A DNA stretch of 64,000 bases, taken from NCBI RefSeq assembly GCF_014650055.1, contig NZ_BMUF01000003.1, positions 496,001 to 560,000 of the forward strand, given 5' to 3'. Each line of letters begins with the position of its first letter. Positions within the stretch are counted from its first letter, which is position 1. The position numbers and the translations under genes are program-made. Below are positions 25,001 to 32,781 of this stretch, piece after piece. The notes under the pieces are model-generated. The model was given only the letters and a program-made list of their open reading frames with translations, ran no database searches and had not been told where the DNA came from. The stretch is from Streptomyces malachitofuscus. GTDB taxonomy: Bacteria > Actinomycetota > Actinomycetes > Streptomycetales > Streptomycetaceae.

Positions 25001-25303
25001 CGCGTCGGCCAGGGTGCCGCCGTCCACCCACTCCGCGAACACGCGGGGCAGCCCGTCGATGCGCCGCACATAGACGCAGTTGACCAGATGCGGGTGCGCG
25101 CCGAGCCGTACCCACGCGTCCGCCTCGCTCTCGAAAGCGACCAAGTCAGCCGGGGACGCCACCAGTTCGGGACGAGGCGTCTTCACGGCCAGGTCGACGC
25201 CCCACTCGCGGTGCCGGACGCGGTGGACCAGGCCCATCCCGCCGGTGCGGATCACCTCCCGCACTTCGTAGACGTCGAGTACGACGTCCCCCGGGACCCA
25301 CAC
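22019..25303 (-). CDS. Ser/Thr protein kinase with C-terminal WD40 repeats
   Basis: A 1,094-aa protein. Residues 1-280 are a Hanks-type kinase: glycine loop IRTGGMGLVHRV, catalytic Lys41 (DLAVKTP), catalytic loop H140-Q-D142 (so a non-RD kinase), D160-F-G and the SPEQ substrate-loop motif. A TPR-like stretch follows at about residues 300-420 and then many WD40 blades (for example DGRIVVSGDESGRILLWDTADG and DGTLLLTGGLDHTVRLWDVRTG). No membrane span is seen, unlike PknB types. The GTG at 25303 begins 3 bp after the stop of the upstream gene. Such kinases are common in actinobacterial regulatory and conflict loci. Confidence 0.93.
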   Translation of the reverse strand: MWVPGDVVLDVYEVREVIRTGGMGLVHRVRHREWGVDLAVKTPRPELVASPADLVAFESEADAWVRLGAHPHLVNCVYVRRIDGLPRVFAEWVDGGTLADAVRERRLYRGGREAALGRLLDVAVQAAWGLEHAHRRGLVHQDVKPANLMVATDGTVKVTDFGLARARWSAAGPDPDGPGADPSVTFAGMTPAYCSPEQARGERLGVASDVWSWAVSVWEMFAGGTPSPFGQAAGRVLEQFLATRAEDPDIPSMPEALTDTLRRCFAVDPADRPTGLDRIARELTEVYADATGAPYPRERPSEAQLLADGLSNHALSLLDLGDAERADALWDRALQAEPRHPHATYNRGLRRWRTGEMTDRELIVDLEAVRVGPGGQEIGPYLLALVHIERGDRDTAVQLLAELPDTPDVVAARAAAEELPPARPPAVLQRSTLMRRPVFAVSADGRLAVVSHQMRDLRVWDLDTVRVVRVLTGHEAPVESAAMSADGRIVVSGDESGRILLWDTADGSCGRRWNLPPHTVEAVAVSGDGGTVAVSGTNGYVRLLGDTERVLSEPVENSGAFASFGALAVVAGGERVASFSGYRWVLRLWDARSGELLGGKDELDRRFAFGPGGRYALARTWGKAIRLIDLTTYSVRDLGSAATWGDHPVAVSGDGRIALSASEYGVQQWLLEDNRCLSTVEDVKASEAALSADGRVALLSIPQGESVGVVWPWQPGPPAPWSYARPGAASQLIEDARTADAALERAAALLDAGRIADAFDRLRAVRALPGYRQHPRLLPLWRRAGAPGRRSAFAGQWRARTYQRLVRGPAAFTPDLRHVVAGSYFGVVTVHDLHTGQVTQADEGDGSEVRETVVCADARHALTTDVHGNHLVRDLASARKVAAVHRPYRGAPLRLDPPDGPLALTEHTDGLGILWDRSARRPLHAFPGPRDRVATVSGEVLVLVTGRGHTEVLEIRNARSVLTARLPLFGDSLHAVATPDGRVVAAAHGPFTTPGVVWLCQADGPEVREIAACADTVTCLALTPDGTLLLTGGLDHTVRLWDVRTGGLVCELEGNTTPVFSVALTADGCHAASCDNEGTVLSWDLDWEYTRPPG

Positions 25304-25306
25304 CGC

Positions 25307-25969
25307 CTAGTCCACCAGTGCTACGTACAGGGGCGTGCCGAGCAGGACGGCGGGCCCGGCATCCGGTGAACCGGGCACGTGCAGCAGGCGTTTGGCGACG
25401 AACTCCACCCGCTGCGCCGGACCGGGCATGAGCTCGTTGGCGCGGTGCACGGCCTGCGCGGCCGCCGGCGTACCCGTCCGGGCGGGCCGGTCCTCCTCCG
25501 CGGAGATCATCCCGACCAGCGCCTGGATCTGCGGGTCACGCGCGAGTCCGGCGAGCAGCGAGGGGGTCAGCGACCGGGACAGTCCCGTCTGCGACGGCGG
25601 CGGGGAACCCAGTACGTGATGGGAGGAACCGCCCAGGCCCACCACCGTACGGACGCTCGCCCCGCCGAACCACACCAGGCCCGCGTCCGCGGGGAACGGG
25701 CCCCACCGCAGTCGCAGCACTCCGCGGAAGAACCGTTTGGGATCGTCCACCGTCCCCAGTTCCTCCTGGTCCTCCAGGAAGCGCACCAGCCGCTCCAGCC
25801 GGGGGCCGCGCTCCTCCTCCCCGGTGTCCTCGACGACACGCTTGCCGCCCACGACCTTGAGGCTGACGTTCACCTCGGTGGTGCGCTTCCGGCGGAGAGC
25901 CGGATCGATCTGCGCCAGCAGCATGTCGACCTTGCTGTCACTCACATACAGGTAGTAGCGCAACGACAC
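25307..25969 (-). CDS. Conserved protein of the SDSKVDML type (DUF7019-like)
   Basis: This 220-aa protein starts at GTG 25969, preceded by GGGAG, giving MSLRYYLYVSDSKVDMLLAQI. That opening is a recognisable streptomycete family that I believe is named DUF7019. The name is from memory. It has no signal peptide or membrane span. The middle contains two short mixed alpha/beta segments and a Ser/Pro-rich loop. It is 3 bp upstream of the kinase gene and almost certainly co-translated with it, so it may be a kinase substrate or effector. Confidence 0.75.
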   Translation of the reverse strand: MSLRYYLYVSDSKVDMLLAQIDPALRRKRTTEVNVSLKVVGGKRVVEDTGEEERGPRLERLVRFLEDQEELGTVDDPKRFFRGVLRLRWGPFPADAGLVWFGGASVRTVVGLGGSSHHVLGSPPPSQTGLSRSLTPSLLAGLARDPQIQALVGMISAEEDRPARTGTPAAAQAVHRANELMPGPAQRVEFVAKRLLHVPGSPDAGPAVLLGTPLYVALVD

Positions 25970-26104
25970 CAGCTGCTCCCGCCTCCCAACAGCCCTGCAC
26001 GACACGCCCATTATCGCGGCACGGTCCCCACATGCCGACAACTCCGCGATCGGCCCGAGGTCGTGTTGCCCGCAGAAACTCAAGCCGTCCTGGTCGCACG
26101 CCGG

Positions 26105-26908
26105 TCAGCGCAGGACGAGAAGAACGGCCAGGGCGAGGAGAAACGAGTCGATGCGGTCGAGCAGCCCCCCGGAGCCCGCCAGCCAGTGAGCGGAGTCCTT
26201 CGCCCCAACCCCACGCTTGACCATGGACTCGAGGAGGTCCCCCGCCGGGGCGCCGACCGCCACCGCGACCGCCATCGGCAGGCTGAGTTCCGACAACGTT
26301 GCGAGCACACCGAGGGCGGCCGCGGCACCGCAGACGGTTCCGCTCCACCGCTTGGCGGGGGAGAGCGGTGACAGCCGGGGTCCGCCCAGCCGCTGACCCG
26401 CGAAGTACGCGACGATGTCGCCCACCGAGACGGCGATGAACAGGACGAGCGCGGTCGCTCCGAGCGGTGCCAGGGCCGCGAGCACGCTCAGCCAGACCAG
26501 CCCGAACAGACCGGCCCCCGCTCGGCGCAGACCGTGGGCGGCGTCACCGGCCACCAGCGGAACCGCGGCGACGGCCAGCGCGCCGGCCGCCGCCACCCGC
26601 ACCTCCTGTCCGGGTGCCAGCCAAGAGGCCAGCACAACGCCGCAGACGGCAGCGGCCAGCACCGCCCGGTCCGGCAGGGCCAGGCCCATCAGCCCGCCGT
26701 ACTCCGCCGCCGCGACCACCCCGACCGCGAGCGCGAGGGCCGTCACACCCGGGCCGCCCCACCAGAACGCTCCGACGGCCAGGGGCACTCCGACCGCCCA
26801 GCAGCACCAGCGGAGCAGCAGTTCGCGGCGCCCGGAGGCGGCCGCGGCGATCCCGCCGAGCACCAGGGCCCCGCCGAGGAAAGGCGCGAGGGAGGCGACG
26901 CCGGTCAC
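26105..26908 (-). CDS. CdsA-like phosphatidate cytidylyltransferase
   Basis: A 267-aa integral membrane protein with about eight hydrophobic segments. The C-terminal signature SMVKRGVGAKDSAHWLAGSGGLLDRIDS follows the CDP-diglyceride synthase pattern (S-x-x-K-R, K-D, G-G-x-x-D-R-x-D), but the usual PGHGG is AGSGG, so the histidine is replaced. The GTG at 26908 shares GTGA with the aminotransferase fusion. It would make CDP-diacylglycerol or a related CDP-lipid from CTP. It is likely a second, specialised copy rather than the housekeeping enzyme; the altered signature and the odd neighbour support that. Confidence 0.85.
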   Translation of the reverse strand: MTGVASLAPFLGGALVLGGIAAAASGRRELLLRWCCWAVGVPLAVGAFWWGGPGVTALALAVGVVAAAEYGGLMGLALPDRAVLAAAVCGVVLASWLAPGQEVRVAAAGALAVAAVPLVAGDAAHGLRRAGAGLFGLVWLSVLAALAPLGATALVLFIAVSVGDIVAYFAGQRLGGPRLSPLSPAKRWSGTVCGAAAALGVLATLSELSLPMAVAVAVGAPAGDLLESMVKRGVGAKDSAHWLAGSGGLLDRIDSFLLALAVLLVLR

Positions 26909-28686
26909 CGGGCGGGGCCGGCGGTCATCTCGGCCGGGACCCCGGCGGACCGGCGCGCGAGCGAGCCGCGCCGCAGCGTCTCCCAGGCGGCCGCGTACGC
27001 CGCAACGATGCGGGCGTTCTCCGCCGCGGTCCTGACCGCCACGCGTACGGTGCGCCCCTCGTACTGCGGTGAGAGGGGGGACAGGTCGCGCAGATAGACG
27101 TCGTGCCTGCGGCACTCCCGCACCAGGCGGGCGGCGCTCGGCCCGTCGGGCGGCAGAGTGATGTTGAGGAAGTTCGCGACGCCCTCCTCGACCAGGGCGC
27201 CATCGGCCACCCGGGCGAGGTCGGCGGCCAGTTGACGGCGCAGGCCGTGGGTGCGCTGCCAACAGGAGCGGTAGTACGCGGGGTCCCGCAGGGCGGCCAC
27301 GGCGGCCAGCTGCGCGGGAAGGCTCACCGCCCACGGCGGCGTCCACCGGCGCAGCAGAGCCGCGGTGTCGGGGTCGGCCACCAGGAAGGCCGCCCGTACC
27401 CCTGACAGGGCGTACATCTTGGACAGCGAGGTGCAGACCACGACCCGCGGGTCCACCGCGGCGAGCGGGGCCAGCGACTCCGACAGATCCACATAGCCGA
27501 GGTAGGCCTCGTCGATCCACCAACGGGTTCCGGACGGAGCGGCCGCGATCAGGTCGCGCAGTGCGGCGGCGGGTGCGTGGCGTCCGGTCGGGTTGTTCGG
27601 GTTGACCACGACCACCAGGTCGTAACGGCCCGCCCGGACCACAGAGGCCAGCCGGGCGAAGTCGATCGCCCACCCGTCCCTCCGGTGCAGCCGGAAGCGG
27701 TCCACGCGGCAGCCGATCACGCGCTCGGTGACATGGGCGTACTCGCCGTACCCCGGATCCAGCAGAAGCACCCTGCTCCGGGCGGTCAGCCACCGGCCGA
27801 ACGCCCTGAAGATCAGGTCCGACGAGCCCGCCCCCGCCACGAGCGTCTCCACCGGCAGCGCCCGGACCTTCGCGAGCTCCGCCAGCAGCCCCTCGGCGCC
27901 GGTGGGGGGTGAGGTTCTGGCCGCCCAGGCCGGGTCCTCCGCGAGCGCCGCAGCCGCCCCGGGTGCGGGCGGAAACCAAGCGTCGAGTACGTCGGCGGCG
28001 ACGACTTCGTGACGCCGGTGCAGGGTGCGAAAGTCCGTGCCCACAGCGGTGAACGAGGCGCCACCGTGCTCACAGCCGTCCGGCCCGGGCGCCCAGTCCA
28101 TGTCCAGCTCCCAGTCGACCAGCGAGCCGAACCGCTCCAGGACGGCGGGATACCGACTCGTGGCGACCCGCGTCAGCTCGGCCACCTCGCCCGTCAGCAC
28201 CTCGAAGGTCACCGCGCCGCTGCGAACGGTGCGTCCGACGGGCCGCAGGCCTGCCGCCAGGTACATGTCGAGCACTTCGGTACGGCCCATCGCCACCACC
28301 GTGCGGCCTCCCCGGGAGGAGATCCAGCGCAGGGCCGCGTACATCAGAAGCGGTGCCACCGCGGTGCTGCGCCAGCGGGGCTCCACGGTGAGGACGCGAA
28401 CCTCGAAGAGTCCCCCCTCGGACAACAGCGGCAGTTCGTCGCGCGTCAGGTATTTGTCCAGGCCGTAGCGGCCCAGCCAGGGCGGGGTCACACTCACGAA
28501 GCCGATGCGGACCGGTCCCCGGGCCGCGACGAGGTAGACGTTGTCGCCGTCCAGCGCGTCGGACAACCGTCGGTCCGGGTGCGGCGCGTGCTGACCGAGC
28601 TCCTGGGCGTACACCCGGTGCCGCAACTCGTGGATCCAGTCGCGATCCTCGGGAGTGGCAGCTCGTATCTGCAGGTCGCGAATCAT
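26905..28686 (-). CDS. GNAT acyltransferase-class I/II aminotransferase fusion
   Basis: A 593-aa two-domain protein. Residues 1 to about 200 are a GNAT-fold domain whose opening WIHELRHRVYAQELGQH resembles N-acyl amino acid and acyl-homoserine lactone synthases as much as plain acetyltransferases. Residues about 230-570 are a PLP-dependent aminotransferase of the HisC/CobD type with NPNNPTG, WIDEAYLGY, the PLP lysine in TSLSKMYALSG and a C-terminal Arg region. The ATG at 28686 has AGAGG upstream; an in-frame extension is less likely. It is coupled to the CdsA-like gene, suggesting an amino-lipid or acylated amino compound as product. Confidence 0.85.
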   Translation of the reverse strand: MIRDLQIRAATPEDRDWIHELRHRVYAQELGQHAPHPDRRLSDALDGDNVYLVAARGPVRIGFVSVTPPWLGRYGLDKYLTRDELPLLSEGGLFEVRVLTVEPRWRSTAVAPLLMYAALRWISSRGGRTVVAMGRTEVLDMYLAAGLRPVGRTVRSGAVTFEVLTGEVAELTRVATSRYPAVLERFGSLVDWELDMDWAPGPDGCEHGGASFTAVGTDFRTLHRRHEVVAADVLDAWFPPAPGAAAALAEDPAWAARTSPPTGAEGLLAELAKVRALPVETLVAGAGSSDLIFRAFGRWLTARSRVLLLDPGYGEYAHVTERVIGCRVDRFRLHRRDGWAIDFARLASVVRAGRYDLVVVVNPNNPTGRHAPAAALRDLIAAAPSGTRWWIDEAYLGYVDLSESLAPLAAVDPRVVVCTSLSKMYALSGVRAAFLVADPDTAALLRRWTPPWAVSLPAQLAAVAALRDPAYYRSCWQRTHGLRRQLAADLARVADGALVEEGVANFLNITLPPDGPSAARLVRECRRHDVYLRDLSPLSPQYEGRTVRVAVRTAAENARIVAAYAAAWETLRRGSLARRSAGVPAEMTAGPAR

Positions 28687-28718
28687 GCCAGCCTCTCTGG
28701 GCAACGGGGCAGCCCCCT

Positions 28719-28796
28719 TCAGGGGACGCAGGCCGAGCCCGGAGCGCACTCGCCGCAGGCGGCAAGCGCGGCCCCCTCACGGTGGGTTCGGGCCAT
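28719..28796 (-). CDS. Candidate 25-aa Cys-containing peptide
   Basis: A short frame, ATG 28796 to TGA 28719, with AAGGATG at a proper distance upstream. The peptide is MARTHREGAALAACGECAP plus GSACVP, with three Cys in its last 12 residues. It ends 32 bp before the GNAT-aminotransferase gene on the same strand. It could be a regulatory leader peptide (translation-linked attenuation) or a substrate/precursor peptide for the neighbouring enzymes. Evidence is only the ribosome site, the start and the composition. Confidence 0.35.
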   Translation of the reverse strand: MARTHREGAALAACGECAPGSACVP

Positions 28797-28964
28797 GAGC
28801 ACATCCTTGGGGGCACCCTGCGGCCGCACATGAGTACGTGTACCTGAGTACCTCGTCCGTGCCGGCCCAGGGCTGCAGCGGGGTGACAGTTCAGCGCCAC
28901 CCGGCGTCGGGTGAAGCCGGGCCGCAGCTCTGGGCCCGCTGTTCGCAGCGCACATGTCGCGCTC

Positions 28965-30443
28965 TCACAGGCCCGCCAGGGTGAGGATCCGGTCCATGTG
29001 TGCGTGCGGCAGGCCGGGGTGGGCGGCGGCAGCGGCGGCCACCCGGTCCGACGGATCGGCCAGCAGCCGTACCAGTGCGAGGGGCGGGAACCGGGGATGG
29101 GCCACGACCGCCTGGCGCACCGTGGCGTCGGGATCGGCGGCCAGGCGGTGGAGGAGTTCCGCCGGGAGGGACGGGTCACGCGGGGCCAGCTGCCGCATGC
29201 GCGGGTCGGGATCGGTGGCCAGGCGCCGAAGGACGTCCGCCGGGAGGGGGAGGTCGTCGGCCGGACGCCACCGGGTCTTCTTCTCGGGGCGGTAGGTACG
29301 GTCGATGCGCTCGGCGGTCGCCGCGTCGATCCCGCCCGGCGCGTGCAGCGCCATCGTCGTGCGGACGCTGCTGTCCTCGTCGCCGAGCAACCGGGCCACG
29401 ACCGGCGCGGGCAGCCCGGTGGACCGCGCGGCCGACGCGCGGAAGCAGGCGTACGGCGAGTCCACGTGCGGCAACGGGTCTGCGGTCACCCATGGCAGAC
29501 GCAGCGTCCGAAGCTGCAGACGCGCCATCTCGCTCATGATCTGCCGTTCGAGTGCGTCCTCCTGCAGGTCGCCCTGGTGGTCGCTGAGCCAGTCCCGCGC
29601 GGGCACCTCGGAGAGAAGCCGGGCGTGGATGGCGGCGCGGACCGGCTCCGGCGTGTCCTGACGCGCGAAGATCCGGAGGCGGACCTGCGGAACGGGGTCC
29701 CCGGCCAGGTCGTCACGCAGCAGCGCGGGGAGGTCGGGGTGCCCGGCCACCTCTTCCCGCACCTCCGGATCCCGGTCCCCGGCCAGTCGGCGGGCCGAGA
29801 CGGCGTCGAGGGTGCAGTGGCGCACCGCCCCGGCGCGCGTGACCGGGTCGGTCAGCAGGGCCGGGAGCAGGTCGGCGGGCGGAACGGGGTGGGGGAGGTG
29901 CCGGTAATAGGTCGCACAGGCCGCCGCACGCACCACGTTCTCTCGATCGGTCAGCAGCAGCCGGCGCACGGCTTCGGGTGCCTGCGTCCACCACTGGGCG
30001 AGCGCGACCCGCACCCGGGGCTCCGGGTCGGCCGCCTGCCGTGCGCGCAGATCCTCCGGCACGTGATCGCTCTGGGCCAGGTACTCGCGCACCCCCGGGT
30101 CGCTGTCGCCCAGCAGCCGCTCGAACAGCTCGCGTGGCGCGCCGCCGTCCGCGCCGACGACCACGGCCGCGCGGATCGTCGCATCCGGGTGCTCGGCGAG
30201 CGTCATCCGGAAGGCGTGCGGCAGGCGGCGGTTGAGAGCGAGCGCGTGGATGAGCCGGTGATCGTCCAACGCGATGATCTCGGCGATCACGCCGTCACTC
30301 AGGTCCGTGCGCCTGGCGACGCCGCCATGGCCCCTGCGGTGGACGAGGAGACGGCGGACGAACTCGGGCGGCAGCGCGGAATTTTCCGCGAGCCCCTCGA
30401 CCACCTCATCGAGGTGGACCGGCGGCGGTACGTCGTCCGGCAC
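28965..30443 (-). CDS. HEAT/leucine-rich-repeat-variant type repeat protein
   Basis: A 492-aa all-helical repeat protein. Units of about 24 residues recur with the pattern LL.D.DP.VR..VA.HP.LP, for example ADPDPRMRQLAPRDPSLPAELLHRL and AADPDATVRQAVVAHPRFPPLALVRL near the C-terminus, as in LRV/HEAT-like proteins. The GTG at 30443 (MPDDVPPPVHLDEV) follows GAAGGG. There is no enzyme motif. Such scaffolds bind partner proteins, and co-directional neighbours downstream are a GNAT-aminotransferase and a WD40 kinase. Confidence 0.85.
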   Translation of the reverse strand: MPDDVPPPVHLDEVVEGLAENSALPPEFVRRLLVHRRGHGGVARRTDLSDGVIAEIIALDDHRLIHALALNRRLPHAFRMTLAEHPDATIRAAVVVGADGGAPRELFERLLGDSDPGVREYLAQSDHVPEDLRARQAADPEPRVRVALAQWWTQAPEAVRRLLLTDRENVVRAAACATYYRHLPHPVPPADLLPALLTDPVTRAGAVRHCTLDAVSARRLAGDRDPEVREEVAGHPDLPALLRDDLAGDPVPQVRLRIFARQDTPEPVRAAIHARLLSEVPARDWLSDHQGDLQEDALERQIMSEMARLQLRTLRLPWVTADPLPHVDSPYACFRASAARSTGLPAPVVARLLGDEDSSVRTTMALHAPGGIDAATAERIDRTYRPEKKTRWRPADDLPLPADVLRRLATDPDPRMRQLAPRDPSLPAELLHRLAADPDATVRQAVVAHPRFPPLALVRLLADPSDRVAAAAAAHPGLPHAHMDRILTLAGL

Positions 30444-30520
30444 GACACAGCACCCTTCAGACAACAGGAATCGACGGCCGAGTCTCCCACGGACGACGCC
30501 GGCGTAGCCGGACGGACCTG

Positions 30521-31549
30521 CTACGGCCGCTGCTCCAAGGTGATGTGCGGGGACAGCGCGCGGAGGAAATCGGGCGCGTCGAAGATCTCGCCGGCGGAGG
30601 CGACACCGGTCGCCTTGGTCCGTCCCGTGAGAATGCGGTCGAGCGCTTCCACCGCGAGCGGTGCCGTGACGGCGTAGATGTCCCGACCGCCGGCCACCGC
30701 ACGCCGTTCCCTCGTGCCCGAACGCACGACGGCGTCGACGAGGAAGGTCTGCCCGGACCGTCCGAACCGGTCGGCCGCGACCGGTGCCGGCGTGTCGGGA
30801 GCCGCGATGTCCCGGGCCGCATCGGCCGCCATGTAGGTGCGCACGTCGGGGATGGACAGGTGGCTGGGCACGGTGACGACGTCGGCCATCGTGAACTCGC
30901 CGATGACGGCGCGGGGCCCCATCGGGGCGGGAAACGGCCATTCCAGCGTGGGCAGGTCGTCCTGGTGGTACTCCAGCCGCCCGTTCCTGTACCGGACGCC
31001 ACGGCCGTCCCGCCGCTCCCGGGAGACGGCGCCCGCGGCGCGCGTCCCGGCGGTGGGGTGCCAACTGCTCAGCCCATAGGCGATGTGCGCCTCGTCGGCC
31101 GCCGTCCAGTCGCCCATGGCCGTGGTGATCAGCAGGTCACCGAGGCCACCGAAGAAGGCCATCGCCGGAACGATCAGAGCATCGGACTCCCGCGCCCGGT
31201 CGGCGAACTGGGCGAACGTGTCGGCGACCGCCTCGATCTCGGCCGCCACGTCGACATACGGGATGCCGACCCGCAGGGCCGTCTCGATCAGTGGGGCGGC
31301 GGTCGCGGCGAAGGGTCCGGCGCAGTTGATGACGGCCGCCGTACCGGCCGACATACCGTCGAGTGAGGCCGGGTCGCCGACCGATGCGGGGCGGGCCTCC
31401 AGGCCGGTTTCGGCAGCCAACGCCTTCAGCTTGTCCGCATCGCGGCCGGAGAGCACCGGGACGAACCCCCGCTCCTGCAACTCCGCGACGACGAACCGTC
31501 CGGTGTGTCCGTACGCTCCGTAGACCGCGACCCTGATCCCCGATGTCAT
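30521..31549 (-). CDS. Saccharopine dehydrogenase-like NAD(P)-binding protein
   Basis: A 342-aa oxidoreductase-like protein with an N-terminal Rossmann motif VAVYGAYGHTGRFVV and the family segment VINCAGPFAATAAPLIETAL...YVDVAAE. The ATG at 31549 has GGAAG upstream. Reaction unknown; members of this trans-acting enoyl-reductase-like branch act on varied substrates. It is divergent from an AraC/GlxA-type regulator 95 bp away, which probably controls it. Confidence 0.87.
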   Translation of the reverse strand: MTSGIRVAVYGAYGHTGRFVVAELQERGFVPVLSGRDADKLKALAAETGLEARPASVGDPASLDGMSAGTAAVINCAGPFAATAAPLIETALRVGIPYVDVAAEIEAVADTFAQFADRARESDALIVPAMAFFGGLGDLLITTAMGDWTAADEAHIAYGLSSWHPTAGTRAAGAVSRERRDGRGVRYRNGRLEYHQDDLPTLEWPFPAPMGPRAVIGEFTMADVVTVPSHLSIPDVRTYMAADAARDIAAPDTPAPVAADRFGRSGQTFLVDAVVRSGTRERRAVAGGRDIYAVTAPLAVEALDRILTGRTKATGVASAGEIFDAPDFLRALSPHITLEQRP

Positions 31550-31644
31550 GGATGCTTCCTTCGCCTTCGTTCGCATGATCCATCCAACTCCGTCGCGCCC
31601 CATCGTGGCGGGAGCCGCGCCCGCGCACGAGTGTCCGGAACGAC

Positions 31645-32646
31645 ATGCCCCGTACAATTCCGGACGTGGACACTGTTGCGCTGGCCGTCACCGACGGCAT
31701 GCTGCACTTCGAACTGGCCCTGGCGTACGAGGTGTTCGGCTCCGCCCCGGACGGCGTGACGGGACCGTGGTACCGCCTCGTCGTCTGCGGCCCCGGCCCG
31801 GTACGAGCCGGCCGGTTCCTGATCGCACCCGACCAGGGCCTGGACGGGCTCTCCCGCGCCGGCACCGTGATCGTCCCCGGCTGGGCCGACATCGACGAGC
31901 CCCCGCCCGCCGACCTGCTCGACGCGCTGCGCGCGGCTCACCATGCGGGCTCACGCCTGGTCTCCCTGTGCACCGGCGCCTTCGTGCTGGCCTCGGCCGG
32001 TCTGCTGGACGGGCTGCGGGCGACGACACACTGGGCGCACGCACGAGCCCTGGCCGACCGCCATCCGAAGGTCGAGGTGGACCCGGACGTCCTCTACGTG
32101 GACAACGGCAGCGTGCTCACCTCCGCCGGCAAGGCCGCCGCCATGGACCTGTGCCTGCACCTCATCCACCTCGACCGGGGGTCGGCCACCGCCAACGCGG
32201 TAGCCCGCCGCCTGGTCGTGCCACCGCACCGGGACGGCGGCCAGGCCCAGTTCATCACTGCCCCGATGCCCGCACCGCACCATCACCCCCTCGCCGAACT
32301 GCTCCCCTGGGTGCTGGAACGGCTCGACCAGCCGCTGACGGTGGAGGACCTGGCCCGCCGCGCGCGGATGAGCTCGCGCCACCTGGGCCGCCACTTCAGG
32401 GCCGCCACCGGCACCACCCCTCTGCAGTGGCTGCTCACCCAACGCATCCGGCGCGCCCAGGAGTTGCTGGAGACCACCGATGACAGCGTGGACGCAGTCG
32501 CGGCAGCCACCGGCATGGGCACCGCGACCACGCTGCGCCGGCACTTCAACCGCGCGGTCGGCCTCCCCCCACACACCTACCGCCGCACGTTCCGCACCCG
32601 GAACGGCCCCGGCCTCGACGACAGCTCGCAACACCTTCGCCGCTAA
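31645..32646 (+). CDS. GlxA family AraC-type transcriptional regulator
   Basis: A 333-aa protein with an N-terminal DJ-1/PfpI-like domain (conserved Cys in SLCTGAFVLASAG) used as a sensor, and a C-terminal AraC DNA-binding domain with two helix-turn-helix units (LTVEDLARRARMSSRHLGRHFRAATG and VDAVAAATGMGTATTLRRHFNRAVG). Divergent from the saccharopine dehydrogenase-like gene, its probable target. Confidence 0.92.
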   Translation: MPRTIPDVDTVALAVTDGMLHFELALAYEVFGSAPDGVTGPWYRLVVCGPGPVRAGRFLIAPDQGLDGLSRAGTVIVPGWADIDEPPPADLLDALRAAHHAGSRLVSLCTGAFVLASAGLLDGLRATTHWAHARALADRHPKVEVDPDVLYVDNGSVLTSAGKAAAMDLCLHLIHLDRGSATANAVARRLVVPPHRDGGQAQFITAPMPAPHHHPLAELLPWVLERLDQPLTVEDLARRARMSSRHLGRHFRAATGTTPLQWLLTQRIRRAQELLETTDDSVDAVAAATGMGTATTLRRHFNRAVGLPPHTYRRTFRTRNGPGLDDSSQHLRR

Positions 32647-32781
32647 ACCGTTCGCCAAAGCCACCCCTCTGTGCGCAAACATCAACACTGCGTGACAGGA
32701 AGCGATCCGCCATACGCCCGCCGCCCGTGGCGGACCGGGGCTGCCGGAGAGAAGCTGGGAGGCAGGGCAACGGGAGGTGTG

